In this document: in pieces, positions 1 to 9,553 of the stretch
Layout: each line of letters opens with the position of its first letter
Position numbering within the stretch: the stretch's first letter is position 1
Assembly (NCBI RefSeq): GCF_001623075.1
Contig: NZ_LMCF01000151.1
Location: 28,949-92,948 of the forward strand
DNA from: Pseudovibrio sp. Ad37
GTDB lineage: Bacteria > Pseudomonadota > Alphaproteobacteria > Rhizobiales > Stappiaceae
Direction of reading: 5' to 3'
Length of the DNA: 64,000 nt
Program-made: the position numbers and the translations under genes
The notes under the pieces: generated by a model
What the model was told of the DNA's origin: nothing
Seen by the model: only the letters and a program-made list of their open reading frames with translations
Database searches by the model: none

Positions 1-852
1 CGAAGTGTTGCCGTGCTCGGAAACTGTTTTCACTACCTTTTCAGGAGCGATGCCAAGTTTCTTAGCAGAGGCATCAATGATGCGCTGGTTCGCCTGGTGC
101 GGCACAAACCAGTCCAGGTCTTCCGCAGTTGTGCCAGTGGCATCAAAGGCAGCTTCAATCACATCAGTGACCATGCCAACCGCGTGCTTGAACACTTCAC
201 GGCCCTGCATGCGCAGATGACCAGCTGTCTGCGTGGTAGAAGGACCACCATCCACATAGAGCTTTTCTTTATGACGGCCATCAGAACGCAAATGACAGGT
301 CAACACACCGCTGGCCTCAGCAGAAGCCTCACCTTCCTGCGCTTCCATGACAACAGCGCCAGCGCCATCGCCAAACAGAACACAGGTCGTACGGTCTTCC
401 CAATCGAGAATGCGGGAGAATGTTTCAGCGCCAATCACAAGCGCACGCTTAGCCAGACCACCGCGCAGGTATGCGTCGGCAGTGGTAACCGCATAAACAA
501 AACCAGAGCAAACAGCCTGAACGTCGAACGCAAAACCGTGGTTGATACCAAGTTCGGCCTGCACAGCAACAGCCGTTGCCGGGAACGTATTGTCAGGTGT
601 TGAGGTTGCCAGAATGATCAGATCAATGTCCTGCGCATCAACACCGGCATTTTCCAGCGCAGCCTTGGCAGCATTCACTGCAAGGTGAGACGTAAACTCA
701 CCTTCTGCCGCTATATGACGGTTCTTGATCCCGGTACGCTGAACGATCCACTCATCAGAAGTGTCAACAATCTCGGTAAGCTGCTGGTTAGTAAGTGCTT
801 TTTCAGGCAGATAGCTGCCACAGCCCAAAAATACAGAGCGAAGTGCCTTCAC
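1..852 (-). CDS. fabH: Beta-ketoacyl-ACP synthase III (FabH), partial
   Basis: Condenses acetyl-CoA with malonyl-ACP to start fatty acid synthesis (type II FAS) in the cytoplasm. The gene runs off the left edge: 284 codons are present and about 40 C-terminal residues of the usual ~323 are missing. Visible are the nucleophile region VQAVCSGF (Cys near residue 112), the histidine motif VPHQANQR, and at the very edge the asparagine motif HGNTS, so the catalytic triad is complete. The start is a GTG at 852, just 10 bases after the plsX stop and preceded by an AAGGG ribosome site, which indicates co-transcription with plsX. This plsX-fabH order is standard in alphaproteobacteria. Confidence 0.95.
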   Translation of the reverse strand, partial: MKALRSVFLGCGSYLPEKALTNQQLTEIVDTSDEWIVQRTGIKNRHIAAEGEFTSHLAVNAAKAALENAGVDAQDIDLIILATSTPDNTFPATAVAVQAELGINHGFAFDVQAVCSGFVYAVTTADAYLRGGLAKRALVIGAETFSRILDWEDRTTCVLFGDGAGAVVMEAQEGEASAEASGVLTCHLRSDGRHKEKLYVDGGPSTTQTAGHLRMQGREVFKHAVGMVTDVIEAAFDATGTTAEDLDWFVPHQANQRIIDASAKKLGIAPEKVVKTVSEHGNTS

Positions 853-862
853 TTTAAACCCT

Positions 863-1912
863 TCAGTTTTCTTCAGCCTCTGAGAAACGACCACGATGGT
901 AGTTTGCCAGATCCTCGGAGATCTTTTTAATCAATTCATTCTTGGCCATATCATAGGCAAGTTCAATGGCAGCACCAAAACCTTCAGCGTCTGTTCCGCC
1001 ATGGCTTTTGATAACAATCCCATTGAGCCCAAGAAAGACCCCGCCATTGACTTTACGCGGATCCATTTTCGCCCGAAGCCGCTCGAAAGCACCCCGTGCA
1101 AAAAAGTAACCGATTTTCGCCATGAGCGTACGTTTCATAGCAGCCCGTAGGTAGCCAGCAAACTGTTTTGCGGTTCCCTCGGCTGTTTTGAGTGCAATAT
1201 TGCCGGCAAACCCTTCGGTCACAACAACATCAACGGTGCCTTTACCAATATCATCACCCTCGACAAAGCCGGAGTAAACAAGGTTTGGAGGAGACAGTTC
1301 GCGCAGCATTTTGCCTGCTGTACGCACTTCCTCGACACCCTTCACCTCTTCAACACCAATATTAAGGAGACCAACAGTCGGCTGCTTAACACCATGAACA
1401 GAACGACACATAGCGCCGCCCAAAATAGCAAAGTCGATCAGCTGCTGTGCATCCGCGCCGATCGTGGCGCCCACGTCGAGCACAATGGACTCACCGCGAA
1501 GTGTCGGCCACATTGCCGCAATCGCAGGACGCTCAATACCAGACATGGTGCGCAGGCAAAACTTGGACATCGCCATCAGCGCGCCCGTATTACCAGCGGA
1601 AACAGCAACATCTGCTTCAGAATTTTTAACCGCAGCGATCGCATTCCACATGGAAGATTTACCGCGGCCCTTGCGCAAAGCCTGACTCGGTTTTTCGTCC
1701 ATGCCAATCGACACATCGGTATGATGAACAACGGATGCCTGCTTCAGACGAGGGTATTCCTCGAGCATTGGCTCGATGACTTTACTGTCACCGAAAAGTA
1801 GGAATTCGATATTCGGGCAGCGTTGCAGCACCTGATCAGCACCAGGCAGCACCACCTCAACACCGTAATCCCCCCCCATAGCATCAAGAGAAATACGTAT
1901 TTTTTCAGACAT
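863..1912 (-). CDS. plsX: Phosphate acyltransferase PlsX
   Basis: Makes acyl-phosphate from acyl-ACP, feeding PlsY in phosphatidic acid synthesis; a peripheral membrane enzyme. The 349-residue protein begins [15 protein letters not shown], where DAMGGD is the family hallmark, and ends with a charged tail. An in-frame upstream extension to 1939 exists, but MSEKIRI is the family-like start. It sits directly upstream of fabH in one minus-strand unit. A 166-base spacer separates it from the YceD-like gene, a possible rpmF position; no rpmF reading frame is visible in that spacer. Confidence 0.95.
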   Translation of the reverse strand: MSEKIRISLDAMGGDYGVEVVLPGADQVLQRCPNIEFLLFGDSKVIEPMLEEYPRLKQASVVHHTDVSIGMDEKPSQALRKGRGKSSMWNAIAAVKNSEADVAVSAGNTGALMAMSKFCLRTMSGIERPAIAAMWPTLRGESIVLDVGATIGADAQQLIDFAILGGAMCRSVHGVKQPTVGLLNIGVEEVKGVEEVRTAGKMLRELSPPNLVYSGFVEGDDIGKGTVDVVVTEGFAGNIALKTAEGTAKQFAGYLRAAMKRTLMAKIGYFFARGAFERLRAKMDPRKVNGGVFLGLNGIVIKSHGGTDAEGFGAAIELAYDMAKNELIKKISEDLANYHRGRFSEAEEN

Positions 1913-2078
1913 TTCCAATTTCTTGCCTTGTCCCAACAAAGTCTGCCCTTGTATCGGTAGACCTCGGAATAGTTAAGAGCATTTTCCCTAAGTTCAGTGG
2001 AAATGCGCGTCGCGAAGATACTCGATTATAAACGTCTCGCAACACCCACCTCTAAAAAACCTTTGCAGCAATCTAAGA

Positions 2079-2651
2079 TTATTTTTTGCCTTTAAGGGCT
2101 TCTAGTGCAGCAAAAGGAGAAGGCTTCTGCTCTTCATCCTGTTTCAGTTCTTCCTCTGGGTCCGGAGCATATTTGTCATCCATTTCAACCCCTTTAGCCC
2201 GAGGAAATGGATCCAGTCCCAACGCAAAGTGCTCACAAACAACAGCTCCGAAATCCACCTGTGAGCCTTCGAAATAATCCGGCGGATCGCTCTCATCAAT
2301 ATCCAGATCTACTTCCAAGGTATCATCATCACTTCGACGACGCCCCCGGGAATCTTGATCTGGCAAAAATGTACGGTCGAATTCTTCGTCCACCAGGCAT
2401 TCAACTCGGTCAAGCGTCACAACGCATTGTTGAATAGCTTTGGCGCGAATGTGACCGCGCACCGCCAGTCCATCACGGCGCCACGGACGCACTTCAAGGT
2501 CGGCTTCGAACTCAGGCAGCTCTATCAAATCATAGGCCTTGGCGATCTGCGTCCGCTCATTCTCATTGAGGACAAGCTTTAGCTGTTTGGTTTTCTTACC
2601 AAGACGCACCGCATCGAATAAATAGGCCCACGGGTATTCAGTTTCAGCCAT
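2079..2651 (-). CDS. YceD family protein (DUF177)
   Basis: A 190-residue acidic protein of the YceD/DUF177 family, whose members usually lie near rpmF, plsX and fabH and are linked to 23S rRNA or large-subunit maturation; the precise role is not settled. Visible features are a central cysteine-containing core (QCVVTLDRVECLVDEEF), a strongly acidic middle (DDDTLEVDLDIDE), the CEHFALGLDPFPR motif typical of the family, and a lysine-ending tail rich in E and K. Its first codons overlap the 3' end of the upstream chaperone gene by 8 bases, indicating translational coupling. Confidence 0.88.
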   Translation of the reverse strand: MAETEYPWAYLFDAVRLGKKTKQLKLVLNENERTQIAKAYDLIELPEFEADLEVRPWRRDGLAVRGHIRAKAIQQCVVTLDRVECLVDEEFDRTFLPDQDSRGRRRSDDDTLEVDLDIDESDPPDYFEGSQVDFGAVVCEHFALGLDPFPRAKGVEMDDKYAPDPEEELKQDEEQKPSPFAALEALKGKK

Positions 2652-3204
2652 CGCTGGCGCTTTCCCTTATAAGTTCGATCTTTGGAGCCACAAATTTGAC
2701 GTCGCCCGCAAGAATTTCATGGGTTGGAAGAGCAGCAAGGCCTTCCACCGCTTCATGCATGTAATGAACCAGCGCTCTTATCGCAACAGCTTCACCGCTC
2801 TCGCCATAAATGTTTCTTACAAAGGCCTCAAATAGAGCGGAATTGTCCTTGTTTTCCAGAGCCTGCATATAGCTGGCTGTGCGTCCGTAAAACGATTCGA
2901 CCATAATTCGAACCCGTTTACGCACACCTTCGTCGCCAATACCGATCTCTCGCATGCTCTGGTCCATATCCTGAAAAAAATAATCGAATACAGCCTGTGC
3001 AAATTTCCGGGACGCCTTATCTTCGCCTCCTAACCGGTGAAAGACACAAAAAGCGTGCAAAACAATCATCTCGAAGCGACCTTCGCTCGTATCAGGTATA
3101 CCATAGTGCTGATAAAACACTGGTAGTCGTGCCTGCGCGACGATCCGCTCGTAAGTTGTTCTGACGGATGTGTCTTTACGTCGACGGAAAAAACCGAAGA
3201 TCAT
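2644..3204 (-). CDS. Ubiquinol-cytochrome c chaperone family protein
   Basis: A 186-residue protein related to mitochondrial Cbp3/UQCC1, which assists cytochrome b synthesis and bc1 complex assembly. The N-terminus is basic (FGFFRRRKD), followed by the family region with YERIVAQARLPVFY and the helix RFEMIVLHAFCVFHRL. In alphaproteobacteria this gene commonly sits between a divergent bamE and a DUF177 gene, as here. The 127-base region between its start and that of bamE must hold both promoters. The assignment is by family pattern; function in this organism is inferred. Confidence 0.88.
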   Translation of the reverse strand: MIFGFFRRRKDTSVRTTYERIVAQARLPVFYQHYGIPDTSEGRFEMIVLHAFCVFHRLGGEDKASRKFAQAVFDYFFQDMDQSMREIGIGDEGVRKRVRIMVESFYGRTASYMQALENKDNSALFEAFVRNIYGESGEAVAIRALVHYMHEAVEGLAALPTHEILAGDVKFVAPKIELIRESASDG

Positions 3205-3331
3205 GGCACCTCTCTTGCGCTTGTCGAGTTACTTGTGTGACTGCCACGAGGATGGCATAAGCACAAGTCTGAATCTAAACCGCTTGCTTGCTGCATTTTG
3301 CTGCAATTTGCAAGCCAACAGGATGTTTGGA

Positions 3332-3769
3332 ATGATTGCATTCGCACGCCGTACTGTGTTCCTCGCTTTTTTGAGCCTGCCACTTGCCGGCTGCTTCACC
3401 CAGACACTGACACATGGCCAGGTTGTTTCACCTGATTCAATTCAAGATGTTCAAGTCGGTTCAAGCCGTGAGCAGGTAGAACTTCTCCTTGGTAGCCCGT
3501 CCACCACATCTAATCTGGACGGTGAAGCTTACTATTATATCTCGCAAAAGAGCGAAACAGTGGCATTCTGGTCTCCGTCTATCGTCGACCAGCGTGTTGT
3601 CGCTGTTTACTTTGATAAAGATGGTTACGTGAAGTCCGTTGCTGACTACGGCATTGAAGACGGAAAAGTCTTTGATTACCTCGGCAGAAAAACACGCACC
3701 GGCGGTGCTGATTATGGTCTCCTGACGCAGATCCTGCGTGGAGCTGCAAATCCATCAATCGGTCTCTAA
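3332..3769 (+). CDS. bamE: Outer membrane assembly lipoprotein BamE (SmpA/OmlA family)
   Basis: Small lipoprotein of the beta-barrel assembly machine, acting at the inner face of the outer membrane. The 145-residue product has a short signal peptide ending in the lipobox LAGC, then the SmpA/OmlA fold with IQDVQVGSSREQVELLLGSPS, the characteristic G-x-S/T-x-x-x-V-x-x-x-L-G-x-P pattern. I chose ATG 3332 because an AGGA site lies 8 bases upstream; ATG 3323 is also possible. It is followed by a strong terminator at 3791-3826, so it is a single-gene unit. Confidence 0.92.
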   Translation: MIAFARRTVFLAFLSLPLAGCFTQTLTHGQVVSPDSIQDVQVGSSREQVELLLGSPSTTSNLDGEAYYYISQKSETVAFWSPSIVDQRVVAVYFDKDGYVKSVADYGIEDGKVFDYLGRKTRTGGADYGLLTQILRGAANPSIGL

Positions 3770-3790
3770 GACCCGCCCATCACGAGTTTA

Positions 3791-3826
3791 AAAAACGGCG
3801 CCTGTTTTTCAGGCGCCGTTTTTTTT
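3791..3826 (+). terminator. Intrinsic terminator of bamE
   Basis: A stem of about 11 G+C-rich base pairs (AACGGCGCCTG with its complement, flanked by further A-T pairs) and a five-T loop is followed by a run of T. It lies 21 bases after the bamE stop. Confidence 0.93.
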
Positions 3827-4000
3827 GCGTTCAAAGCCAACAGGCCAGGCTGCTCTATCTCATTCATATCGCGAATGCTGCCAAATCCTAAGCTTCACAC
3901 TTAAAATCACGCTGGTGTTATTGGAGGTTTGCTACATGTGATCCTGTATTGAGGAGTTATACGCATTCTGGCCGTCTTCTTCCGTGGTTTCTTCAAGGCA

Positions 4001-4106
4001 TTAGAGCGCGTTCCTTTTGATTGGAAACAATCAAACGACAAGAATTCGCTCCACCAAGGATGTTAGATCGCGATGCGTGAATTCAAATAAACGCGACGTG
4101 CTCTAA
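4001..4106. repeat. Intergenic palindromic repeat, complete copy
   Basis: A 106-base unit bounded by inverted ends TTAGAGC and GCTCTAA, with outer arms extending imperfectly (TTAGAGCGCG against the complement of CGACGTGCTCTAA). It contains an inner palindrome TTGATTG/CAATCAA and the segment GAATTCGCTCCACCAA, which recurs in the partial copy at 40544-40618. It has no coding potential and resembles dispersed extragenic palindromes common in Hyphomicrobiales. The rest of the 358-base gap (3770-4127) holds only the bamE terminator. Confidence 0.7.
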
Positions 4107-4127
4107 CGACAAACGCGAAGTAAAATC

Positions 4128-5036
4128 ATGACGCACTCCTCTACTGCCCTCAAAAAAATTACAGATCTGCGCCCCTCAGATCACGCTCTTTTTATCTACC
4201 TCACACTCGTCACAGCAACCTACCTGATCTGGGTTGGCCTGCTGAAGCTGACAGGTCCGGAACATCAGCAAATCGAGTTCTGGCTCGGCAACAGCCCGAT
4301 TTTCAGTGGAGTGGTTCAAGCACTCGGCGTGCCTCTCACCGGCGTTCTGATGGCTCTTTTTGAAGTCCCGGCAGGCATTCTGGTTCTGCTTGGCCTGAAA
4401 GATCGCCGCCTTGGCATTCTTGGCTGCCTGATGGCCATGCTGATCTTCGCCCTGAACTTCCTTTACCTGTTCACAAACCCTGTGTGGATGGATGCTCTCG
4501 GAGGTTTCCCGATTATCGGCTCCGGTCAGAACCTCCTGAAGTACCTCTCCATGTTTGCAATCCCGGCGTACATCCTCGGGCATCACATGCACACAGCTGG
4601 CAAGGAGCAGACCGCAGGCTCTCTCAAAAAGCTGGCCGTGTTCGCAAGCTTCGCTGGTATCGCACTGGTCATGGGCTGGATCGGCGCTATGAAGTTTTAT
4701 GAGTTTGAGGCACAAGGCATTGTCCGCCTGATGCAGTCCAACATCCTCTTCAGCTGGACCTATCAGGTCTGGGATGTTCAGGGCGCTTCCAACTTCATCG
4801 GTATCGTTGAGTGGGTCTTCCTGCTGCTGCTGCTCTGCCTGCCATTCAATCGCTTCCTTGGCGGTCTGGGTGTCCTCGGCATCGCTGCTACAGCACTCGG
4901 CACCCTCACCTTCATGTTCTCCGTACCGGGCTGGGATGCGGATTCATTCTTCCCTCTCCTCAACCGTACAGGCATCTTCGTGCTGAAAGACCAGTTCCTG
5001 CTCGCCGCCGCCATCATCCTTTGGCGCAATTACTAA
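4128..5036 (+). CDS. Integral membrane protein with two tandem DUF417 (YkgB/RclC-like) halves
   Basis: A 302-residue, highly hydrophobic protein with about eight membrane segments. The C-terminal half (from about residue 180) looks like a complete DUF417 unit: a WIGAMKF start, a loop with SNILFSW, a membrane helix, then PFNRFLGGLG, TLTFMFSVPGW and the closing VLKDQFLLAAAIIL. The N-terminal half repeats this layout: WVGLLKLTG, GNSPIF, LFEVPAGILVLLG, NFLYLFTNPVW and GSGQNLLKYLSM. E. coli YkgB/RclC, induced by reactive chlorine, is about 197 residues with a single unit, so this protein appears to be a duplication and fusion. Function unknown. A terminator follows at 5062-5096. Confidence 0.75.
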   Translation: MTHSSTALKKITDLRPSDHALFIYLTLVTATYLIWVGLLKLTGPEHQQIEFWLGNSPIFSGVVQALGVPLTGVLMALFEVPAGILVLLGLKDRRLGILGCLMAMLIFALNFLYLFTNPVWMDALGGFPIIGSGQNLLKYLSMFAIPAYILGHHMHTAGKEQTAGSLKKLAVFASFAGIALVMGWIGAMKFYEFEAQGIVRLMQSNILFSWTYQVWDVQGASNFIGIVEWVFLLLLLCLPFNRFLGGLGVLGIAATALGTLTFMFSVPGWDADSFFPLLNRTGIFVLKDQFLLAAAIILWRNY

Positions 5037-5061
5037 GCAGCACATAGACAGCAATGATAGG

Positions 5062-5096
5062 AAAGCCGGTGTTCTTTAAGGAGCACCGGCTTTTTC
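5062..5096 (+). terminator. Intrinsic terminator after the DUF417-like gene
   Basis: A stem with AAAGCCGGTG paired to CACCGGCTTT and a short loop is followed by five T. It lies 25 bases downstream of the stop. Confidence 0.9.
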
Positions 5097-5186
5097 ACGT
5101 TCACCTGAAGGTATCCGACAGTCGTAATGACCTGCAGCACTCTTCCCAATAGGCTGGTCAGGATTGCGATTGTATTGGAAACAAAG

Positions 5187-5606
5187 ATGTTTGAGACATA
5201 TCGCGGGATTGTTTACCCGCAGCAGGAAGATCACATGGGCCATATGAATGTGGCCTGGTACACCTCCAAATTTGATGAAGCAACATGGCACATGCTCGCC
5301 CACATTGGCATCACCCCAGCCTATATCCGCGAGAGCAACAAAGGCATGGCTGCACTGGAGATCACATATAAGTATCTGGCGGAGGTCTCCGCAGGCGACC
5401 TACTTGTCGTACGCTCTGAAATTAAAGAAATGCGCGACAAGACCATCCTCTTCAAACACACCATGTTTGACTCAATCACCAACACACCTGTTGCAACCAT
5501 GCGGGCCGTCGGTGTCCATATGGATCGAGAAGCCCGAAAGTCCTGCCCTTTCCCCGCGCATGCAAGAGAACGCTATGACGCCCTGCAGCCGGAGCCAGCA
5601 GCCTGA
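5187..5606 (+). CDS. Acyl-CoA thioesterase, hot-dog fold (4-hydroxybenzoyl-CoA thioesterase family)
   Basis: A 139-residue cytoplasmic hot-dog thioesterase. The motif QQEDHMGHMNVAWY near residue 15 carries the aspartate, glycine and asparagine typical of the 4-HBT/YbgC-like active site (D-x-x-G-H-x-N). The later stretch ITYKYLAEVSAGDLLVVRS is the usual central helix-to-strand transition. I chose ATG 5187 over the in-frame 5127 because MFETYRGIVYP matches the family start and GGAAA lies upstream. The substrate cannot be told from sequence. The next gene starts 267 bases away, so it may be monocistronic. Confidence 0.85.
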   Translation: MFETYRGIVYPQQEDHMGHMNVAWYTSKFDEATWHMLAHIGITPAYIRESNKGMAALEITYKYLAEVSAGDLLVVRSEIKEMRDKTILFKHTMFDSITNTPVATMRAVGVHMDREARKSCPFPAHARERYDALQPEPAA

Positions 5607-5873
5607 TCAGGCACCTCAAAATTACTTAGCAGGTTTCAGATAGAAGCCGCCGCAAGTACAACAGACTATAGTAATCCTGTAAGTGAATCTGAGTAGGACA
5701 TGCAGCACTGCTGCATACCAGATTGATGCGGGCAAATTCTTGAATGAGTGCGGGCGTTTTTCGCAAAAGGATGGGTTCCATCAAAGTGTTGGAGCATGCG
5801 GCGTAAACAAGAGTGCGCGCTGCATAATCCTGAGTTTCTCTGTTTGCCTGAGTCAGTCTAGGGGAACCAGCTT

Positions 5874-7154
5874 TTGCGAGCGCTTAAGGTACCTGCGATA
5901 AAAAAACGCATATCGCCAGTTCTACAGTTTCTAGCGGTTGTCGGCATAGCGCTGACAGCCAGCACGGAACTTCGCGCGCAAGTGGGCAACTGGCCATTAG
6001 CCTGGGCGCAATGGCACAACGAAACACGCGACTGGGGCGGTATCCGCACCAACCTTTCTGACGAGGGTCTTGATCTAGGTGTCCTCTACACCCAGGACGT
6101 CGCCGCAAACCCCGTTGGCGGCCTGAACCAGAGCGCAACTTATGGCGCGCGGCTGGAAGGCATGGCTATGCTGGACTTTGAGAAGATCTTCGGCATCAAA
6201 GGCAGCAGCCTGCACTACATCATGTATCAAGGTCTGGGACAGGGCCTGTCACAGGAGGTCATTGGCAACGACTTTGGCGTCACCCAAATTTTCTCAAGCG
6301 ACATCCTCGCCATCGCCAACTTCAGTCTGGAGCATAACCTGCTCAATGATCAGCTGTACCTCTCCGCCGGTCGTCTCGCTGTGGGCGACATCTTCGCAAG
6401 AGACGATACCTTCGCGTACTACCTCAACGGAGCCCTCAACAGCACCCCTGGTCAGCTGCTCATCAACCAGCCCACTTTCACCACCTACCCCTTCAACATA
6501 TGGGGTCTGGCAGGCAACTATACCTTCCCCGGTAATCAATACGTCAGCCTCGGCGTCTATGACGCGTCCGTAGATGATCTGAACAACGCCGAGAACGGCT
6601 TCAATTTCCGCTTTGCACCCAAAGGCAACGTGCTGATGGTTGGGCAAGTCGGCGTTAATCCGGGAAAAGACGACACAAGCAAGTATCTCCCCGGCCACTA
6701 TCAGCTGGGCGCCTTTTACAACACTGGCAAAGTGGATGTTCTGGGCACCACCACCACTGAAACCCGTGAAGGCAACTGGGGCGCTTATGCCATCGCACGG
6801 CAGATGATCTATCAGGAAAAGGACCTGCAAGGTCTGAGTCTCTGGGCCCTTGTTACAATCGCGCCACAACAAGCCATCAACACCCAACCTCTTGGCATCA
6901 GCGGCGGCTTGTTCTACCAAGGCCTGATCCCCAACAGAGACAATGACGTTACTGCCGGAGCCTTCATTCTTGGGTATTTCAGTGATCACCTGCCCGGCCA
7001 GTCCTATGAGCTCGTATTCGAAGCCACCCATCGCTACCAGTTCGCCGACTGGTCCTATCTCTCACTGGACTTTCAATACGTGGTCAATCCCGCCGGAAAC
7101 GACGACATCCCGGACGCCTGGGTCTTTGGCACCGAGTTCTCAGTGAAATTCTGA
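5874..7154 (+). CDS. OprB-family carbohydrate-selective porin
   Basis: A 426-residue outer-membrane beta-barrel. A basic N-terminus and hydrophobic signal peptide (about residues 1-36, ending near ELRAQ) lead into the OprB pattern: WNETRDWGG-like and GIRTNLSDEGLDLGVLYTQD at the front, alternating beta strands throughout, and a terminal strand ending VFGTEFSVKF with the C-terminal aromatic typical of BAM substrates. The start is a TTG at 5874; I see no better in-frame start that keeps the signal peptide. The family takes up sugars across the outer membrane, but no sugar genes flank it, so the substrate is unknown. Confidence 0.85.
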   Translation: MRALKVPAIKKRISPVLQFLAVVGIALTASTELRAQVGNWPLAWAQWHNETRDWGGIRTNLSDEGLDLGVLYTQDVAANPVGGLNQSATYGARLEGMAMLDFEKIFGIKGSSLHYIMYQGLGQGLSQEVIGNDFGVTQIFSSDILAIANFSLEHNLLNDQLYLSAGRLAVGDIFARDDTFAYYLNGALNSTPGQLLINQPTFTTYPFNIWGLAGNYTFPGNQYVSLGVYDASVDDLNNAENGFNFRFAPKGNVLMVGQVGVNPGKDDTSKYLPGHYQLGAFYNTGKVDVLGTTTTETREGNWGAYAIARQMIYQEKDLQGLSLWALVTIAPQQAINTQPLGISGGLFYQGLIPNRDNDVTAGAFILGYFSDHLPGQSYELVFEATHRYQFADWSYLSLDFQYVVNPAGNDDIPDAWVFGTEFSVKF

Positions 7155-7185
7155 CCTCCGCTAAAGCCCCCGACATCAGAACAGC

Positions 7186-7219
7186 AAAAAGCCCGGCCAT
7201 CTCCCAGACCGGGCTTTTT
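7186..7219. terminator. Bidirectional intrinsic terminator between the OprB-type gene and hppA
   Basis: AAAAAGCCCGG pairs with CCGGGCTTTTT around a 12-base loop. T runs follow the stem on both strands, so it can end both the plus-strand porin gene and the convergent minus-strand hppA. Confidence 0.93.
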
Positions 7220-7243
7220 AGTTTCAAATCAGATCAGAGCAAA

Positions 7244-9373
7244 CTAGTGCGCCAGCACTGCCAGAAGCAGAAGAGCCACGATGTTTGTGATCTTGATCAT
7301 TGGGTTCACAGCTGGACCAGCAGTGTCCTTGTAAGGATCACCAACAGTATCACCTGTCACCGCAGCTTTATGAGCCTCAGAGCCCTTACCACCGTAATGC
7401 CCATCTTCAATGTACTTCTTGGCGTTGTCCCACGCACCGCCACCAGCGGTCATGGAAAGCGCAACAAACAGCCCTGTCACAATCACACCAAGCAGCATAG
7501 CGCCCAGGGATGCGAAGGCATTTGCTTTGCCAGCAATCGCTTCAATCAGGAAGTAAATGACGATCGGAGACAGCACAGGCAGCATGCTTGGAATGATCAT
7601 TTCCTTGATTGCAGCCTTGGTCAGCATATCAACAGCACGGCCATAATCAGGGCGAACTTCACCCTTCATGATGCCAGGCTGCTCTTTAAACTGACGCCGA
7701 ACTTCTTCAACCACAGCACCCGCAGCGCGGCCCACAGCAGTCATCGCCATACCGCCAAACAGGAATGGGAGCAGACCACCAAAGAACAGGCCGACAACCA
7801 CATATGGGTTAGACAGTGAGAAATCGATAGACGCCTCGGTCATACCCTTGAAGTAAGGGAACTGCTCAGAGTTTGCCACGAAGAACTTCAGATCCTCCGT
7901 GTAAGCCGTAAACAGCACCAGAGCACCAAGACCGGCAGACCCAATCGCGTAGCCTTTGGTAACTGCCTTTGTGGTGTTACCAACAGCATCCAGCGCATCA
8001 GTCGTGTCGCGCACTTCCGCAGGCAGGTCTGCCATTTCAGCAATACCACCAGCGTTGTCCGTGACTGGACCAAACGCATCCAACGCCACAACCATACCAG
8101 CCAGCGCCAGCATCGTTGTCACTGCAATGGCAATACCGAACAGACCAGCCAGCTGGAAAGTCACGATAATACCGGCAATGATCACCAATGCAGGAAGCGC
8201 AGTGGATTCCATGGAGACAGCAAGACCCTGAATAACGTTGGTACCGTGACCCGTTTCAGATGCTCGGGCAATCGCCTGCACAGGACGGAAGTTGGTACCG
8301 GTGTAATATTCAGTGATCCAGATGATCAGACCTGTCACCACAAGACCGGAAACACCGCAGAAGAACAGATCCAGCGGCGTAAAGCTAACACCATTGCTCT
8401 GCGTTAACACTGTATCCATACCGCCGAAGACCCAGTAGGTCAGCGGATACAGGATGATCAGTGAAACAATTGCAGTGGCGATGAAGCCCTTATAGAGCGC
8501 GCCCATAATGGAGTTGGACGCACCAAGACGCACGAAGAACGTACCGATGATGGATGCCACAGAGCAAACACCACAGATCAGCATCGGATACAGCATTGCA
8601 GACTGCAAATCAGCCGTACCTGCAAAGTAGATCGCCGCAAGAACCATCGTCGCAACAAGCGTCACGGCGTAGGTTTCAAACAAGTCAGCGGCCATACCTG
8701 CACAGTCACCAACGTTGTCGCCAACGTTATCTGCGATTGTTGCCGGGTTACGTGGATCATCCTCAGGAATGCCAGCCTCAACCTTACCAACAAGGTCACC
8801 ACCAACATCAGCACCTTTTGTAAAGATGCCGCCGCCAAGACGGGCGAAGATGGAAATCAGAGAGGCACCAAAGCCAAGAGCCACAAGCGCATCAATCACA
8901 GTACGTGATGTTGGCTCAATGCCCATAGGTCCGGTGAGGATCAGGTAGTAGACGGCAACGCCCAAAAGAGCGAGACCGGCAACGAACATTCCGGTGATAG
9001 CACCGGAACGGAATGCAATTGAGAGCCCTGCCCCAAGGCTCTGGCTTGCAGCTTGTGCAGTGCGAACGTTTGCCCGTACGGAGACGAGCATTCCAATAAA
9101 TCCTGCGGCACCGGAAAGAACGGCACCGATAACAAATCCAATAGCTACGGTGATAGACAGCAAGTAAGCGACGATGGCGAAGATAACCACGCCAACAATT
9201 GCAACACTGGTGTACTGACGAGTGAGGTATGCTTGCGCACCCTCTTGAATGGCACCAGCGATTTCCTGCATTTTCGCAGACCCGGTGTCAGCAGCCATCA
9301 CGCTGCGAATTGCCCAGATGCCGTAAACGACAGAGAGCAAACCGCACGCAATGGTAACGATAAGTTCAGTCAT
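7244..9373 (-). CDS. hppA: Membrane-bound proton-translocating pyrophosphatase, K+-independent type
   Basis: Couples pyrophosphate hydrolysis to H+ export across the inner membrane. At 709 residues with about 16 membrane helices it has full family length. The substrate-binding segments are present: [33 protein letters not shown] and, near the C-terminus, [18 protein letters not shown]. The position that separates subclasses reads GNTTKA; lysine there marks K+-independent H+-pumping enzymes, whereas K+-dependent ones have alanine. The start ATG has an AGGGGAGG ribosome site. It stands alone between a bidirectional terminator and an MFS gene. Confidence 0.97.
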   Translation of the reverse strand: MTELIVTIACGLLSVVYGIWAIRSVMAADTGSAKMQEIAGAIQEGAQAYLTRQYTSVAIVGVVIFAIVAYLLSITVAIGFVIGAVLSGAAGFIGMLVSVRANVRTAQAASQSLGAGLSIAFRSGAITGMFVAGLALLGVAVYYLILTGPMGIEPTSRTVIDALVALGFGASLISIFARLGGGIFTKGADVGGDLVGKVEAGIPEDDPRNPATIADNVGDNVGDCAGMAADLFETYAVTLVATMVLAAIYFAGTADLQSAMLYPMLICGVCSVASIIGTFFVRLGASNSIMGALYKGFIATAIVSLIILYPLTYWVFGGMDTVLTQSNGVSFTPLDLFFCGVSGLVVTGLIIWITEYYTGTNFRPVQAIARASETGHGTNVIQGLAVSMESTALPALVIIAGIIVTFQLAGLFGIAIAVTTMLALAGMVVALDAFGPVTDNAGGIAEMADLPAEVRDTTDALDAVGNTTKAVTKGYAIGSAGLGALVLFTAYTEDLKFFVANSEQFPYFKGMTEASIDFSLSNPYVVVGLFFGGLLPFLFGGMAMTAVGRAAGAVVEEVRRQFKEQPGIMKGEVRPDYGRAVDMLTKAAIKEMIIPSMLPVLSPIVIYFLIEAIAGKANAFASLGAMLLGVIVTGLFVALSMTAGGGAWDNAKKYIEDGHYGGKGSEAHKAAVTGDTVGDPYKDTAGPAVNPMIKITNIVALLLLAVLAH

Positions 9374-9553
9374 ATTTCCTCCCCTAAGGGTACCCTGCTA
9401 CTTATGTGTGTGTTCGTAGCAAAATCCGCACTGCAATTGTGTAATTTAACGAACACAGTGACGGTATATACCTGTCACTATCCGTCAAGTTGCTTTTGCG
9501 TGGTAGTGGAAGGAAACACGTATGTTGAAAGGAGAGAAACTACTTGGAATTAT

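Noticed and set aside
13..603. 196-residue plus-strand open frame
   Set aside because: It is the antisense of fabH, whose catalytic motifs are intact on the minus strand.
6294..7031. 245-residue minus-strand frame
   Set aside because: Antisense of the OprB-type porin; no ribosome site and no family pattern, while the plus strand has a signal peptide and beta-barrel features.
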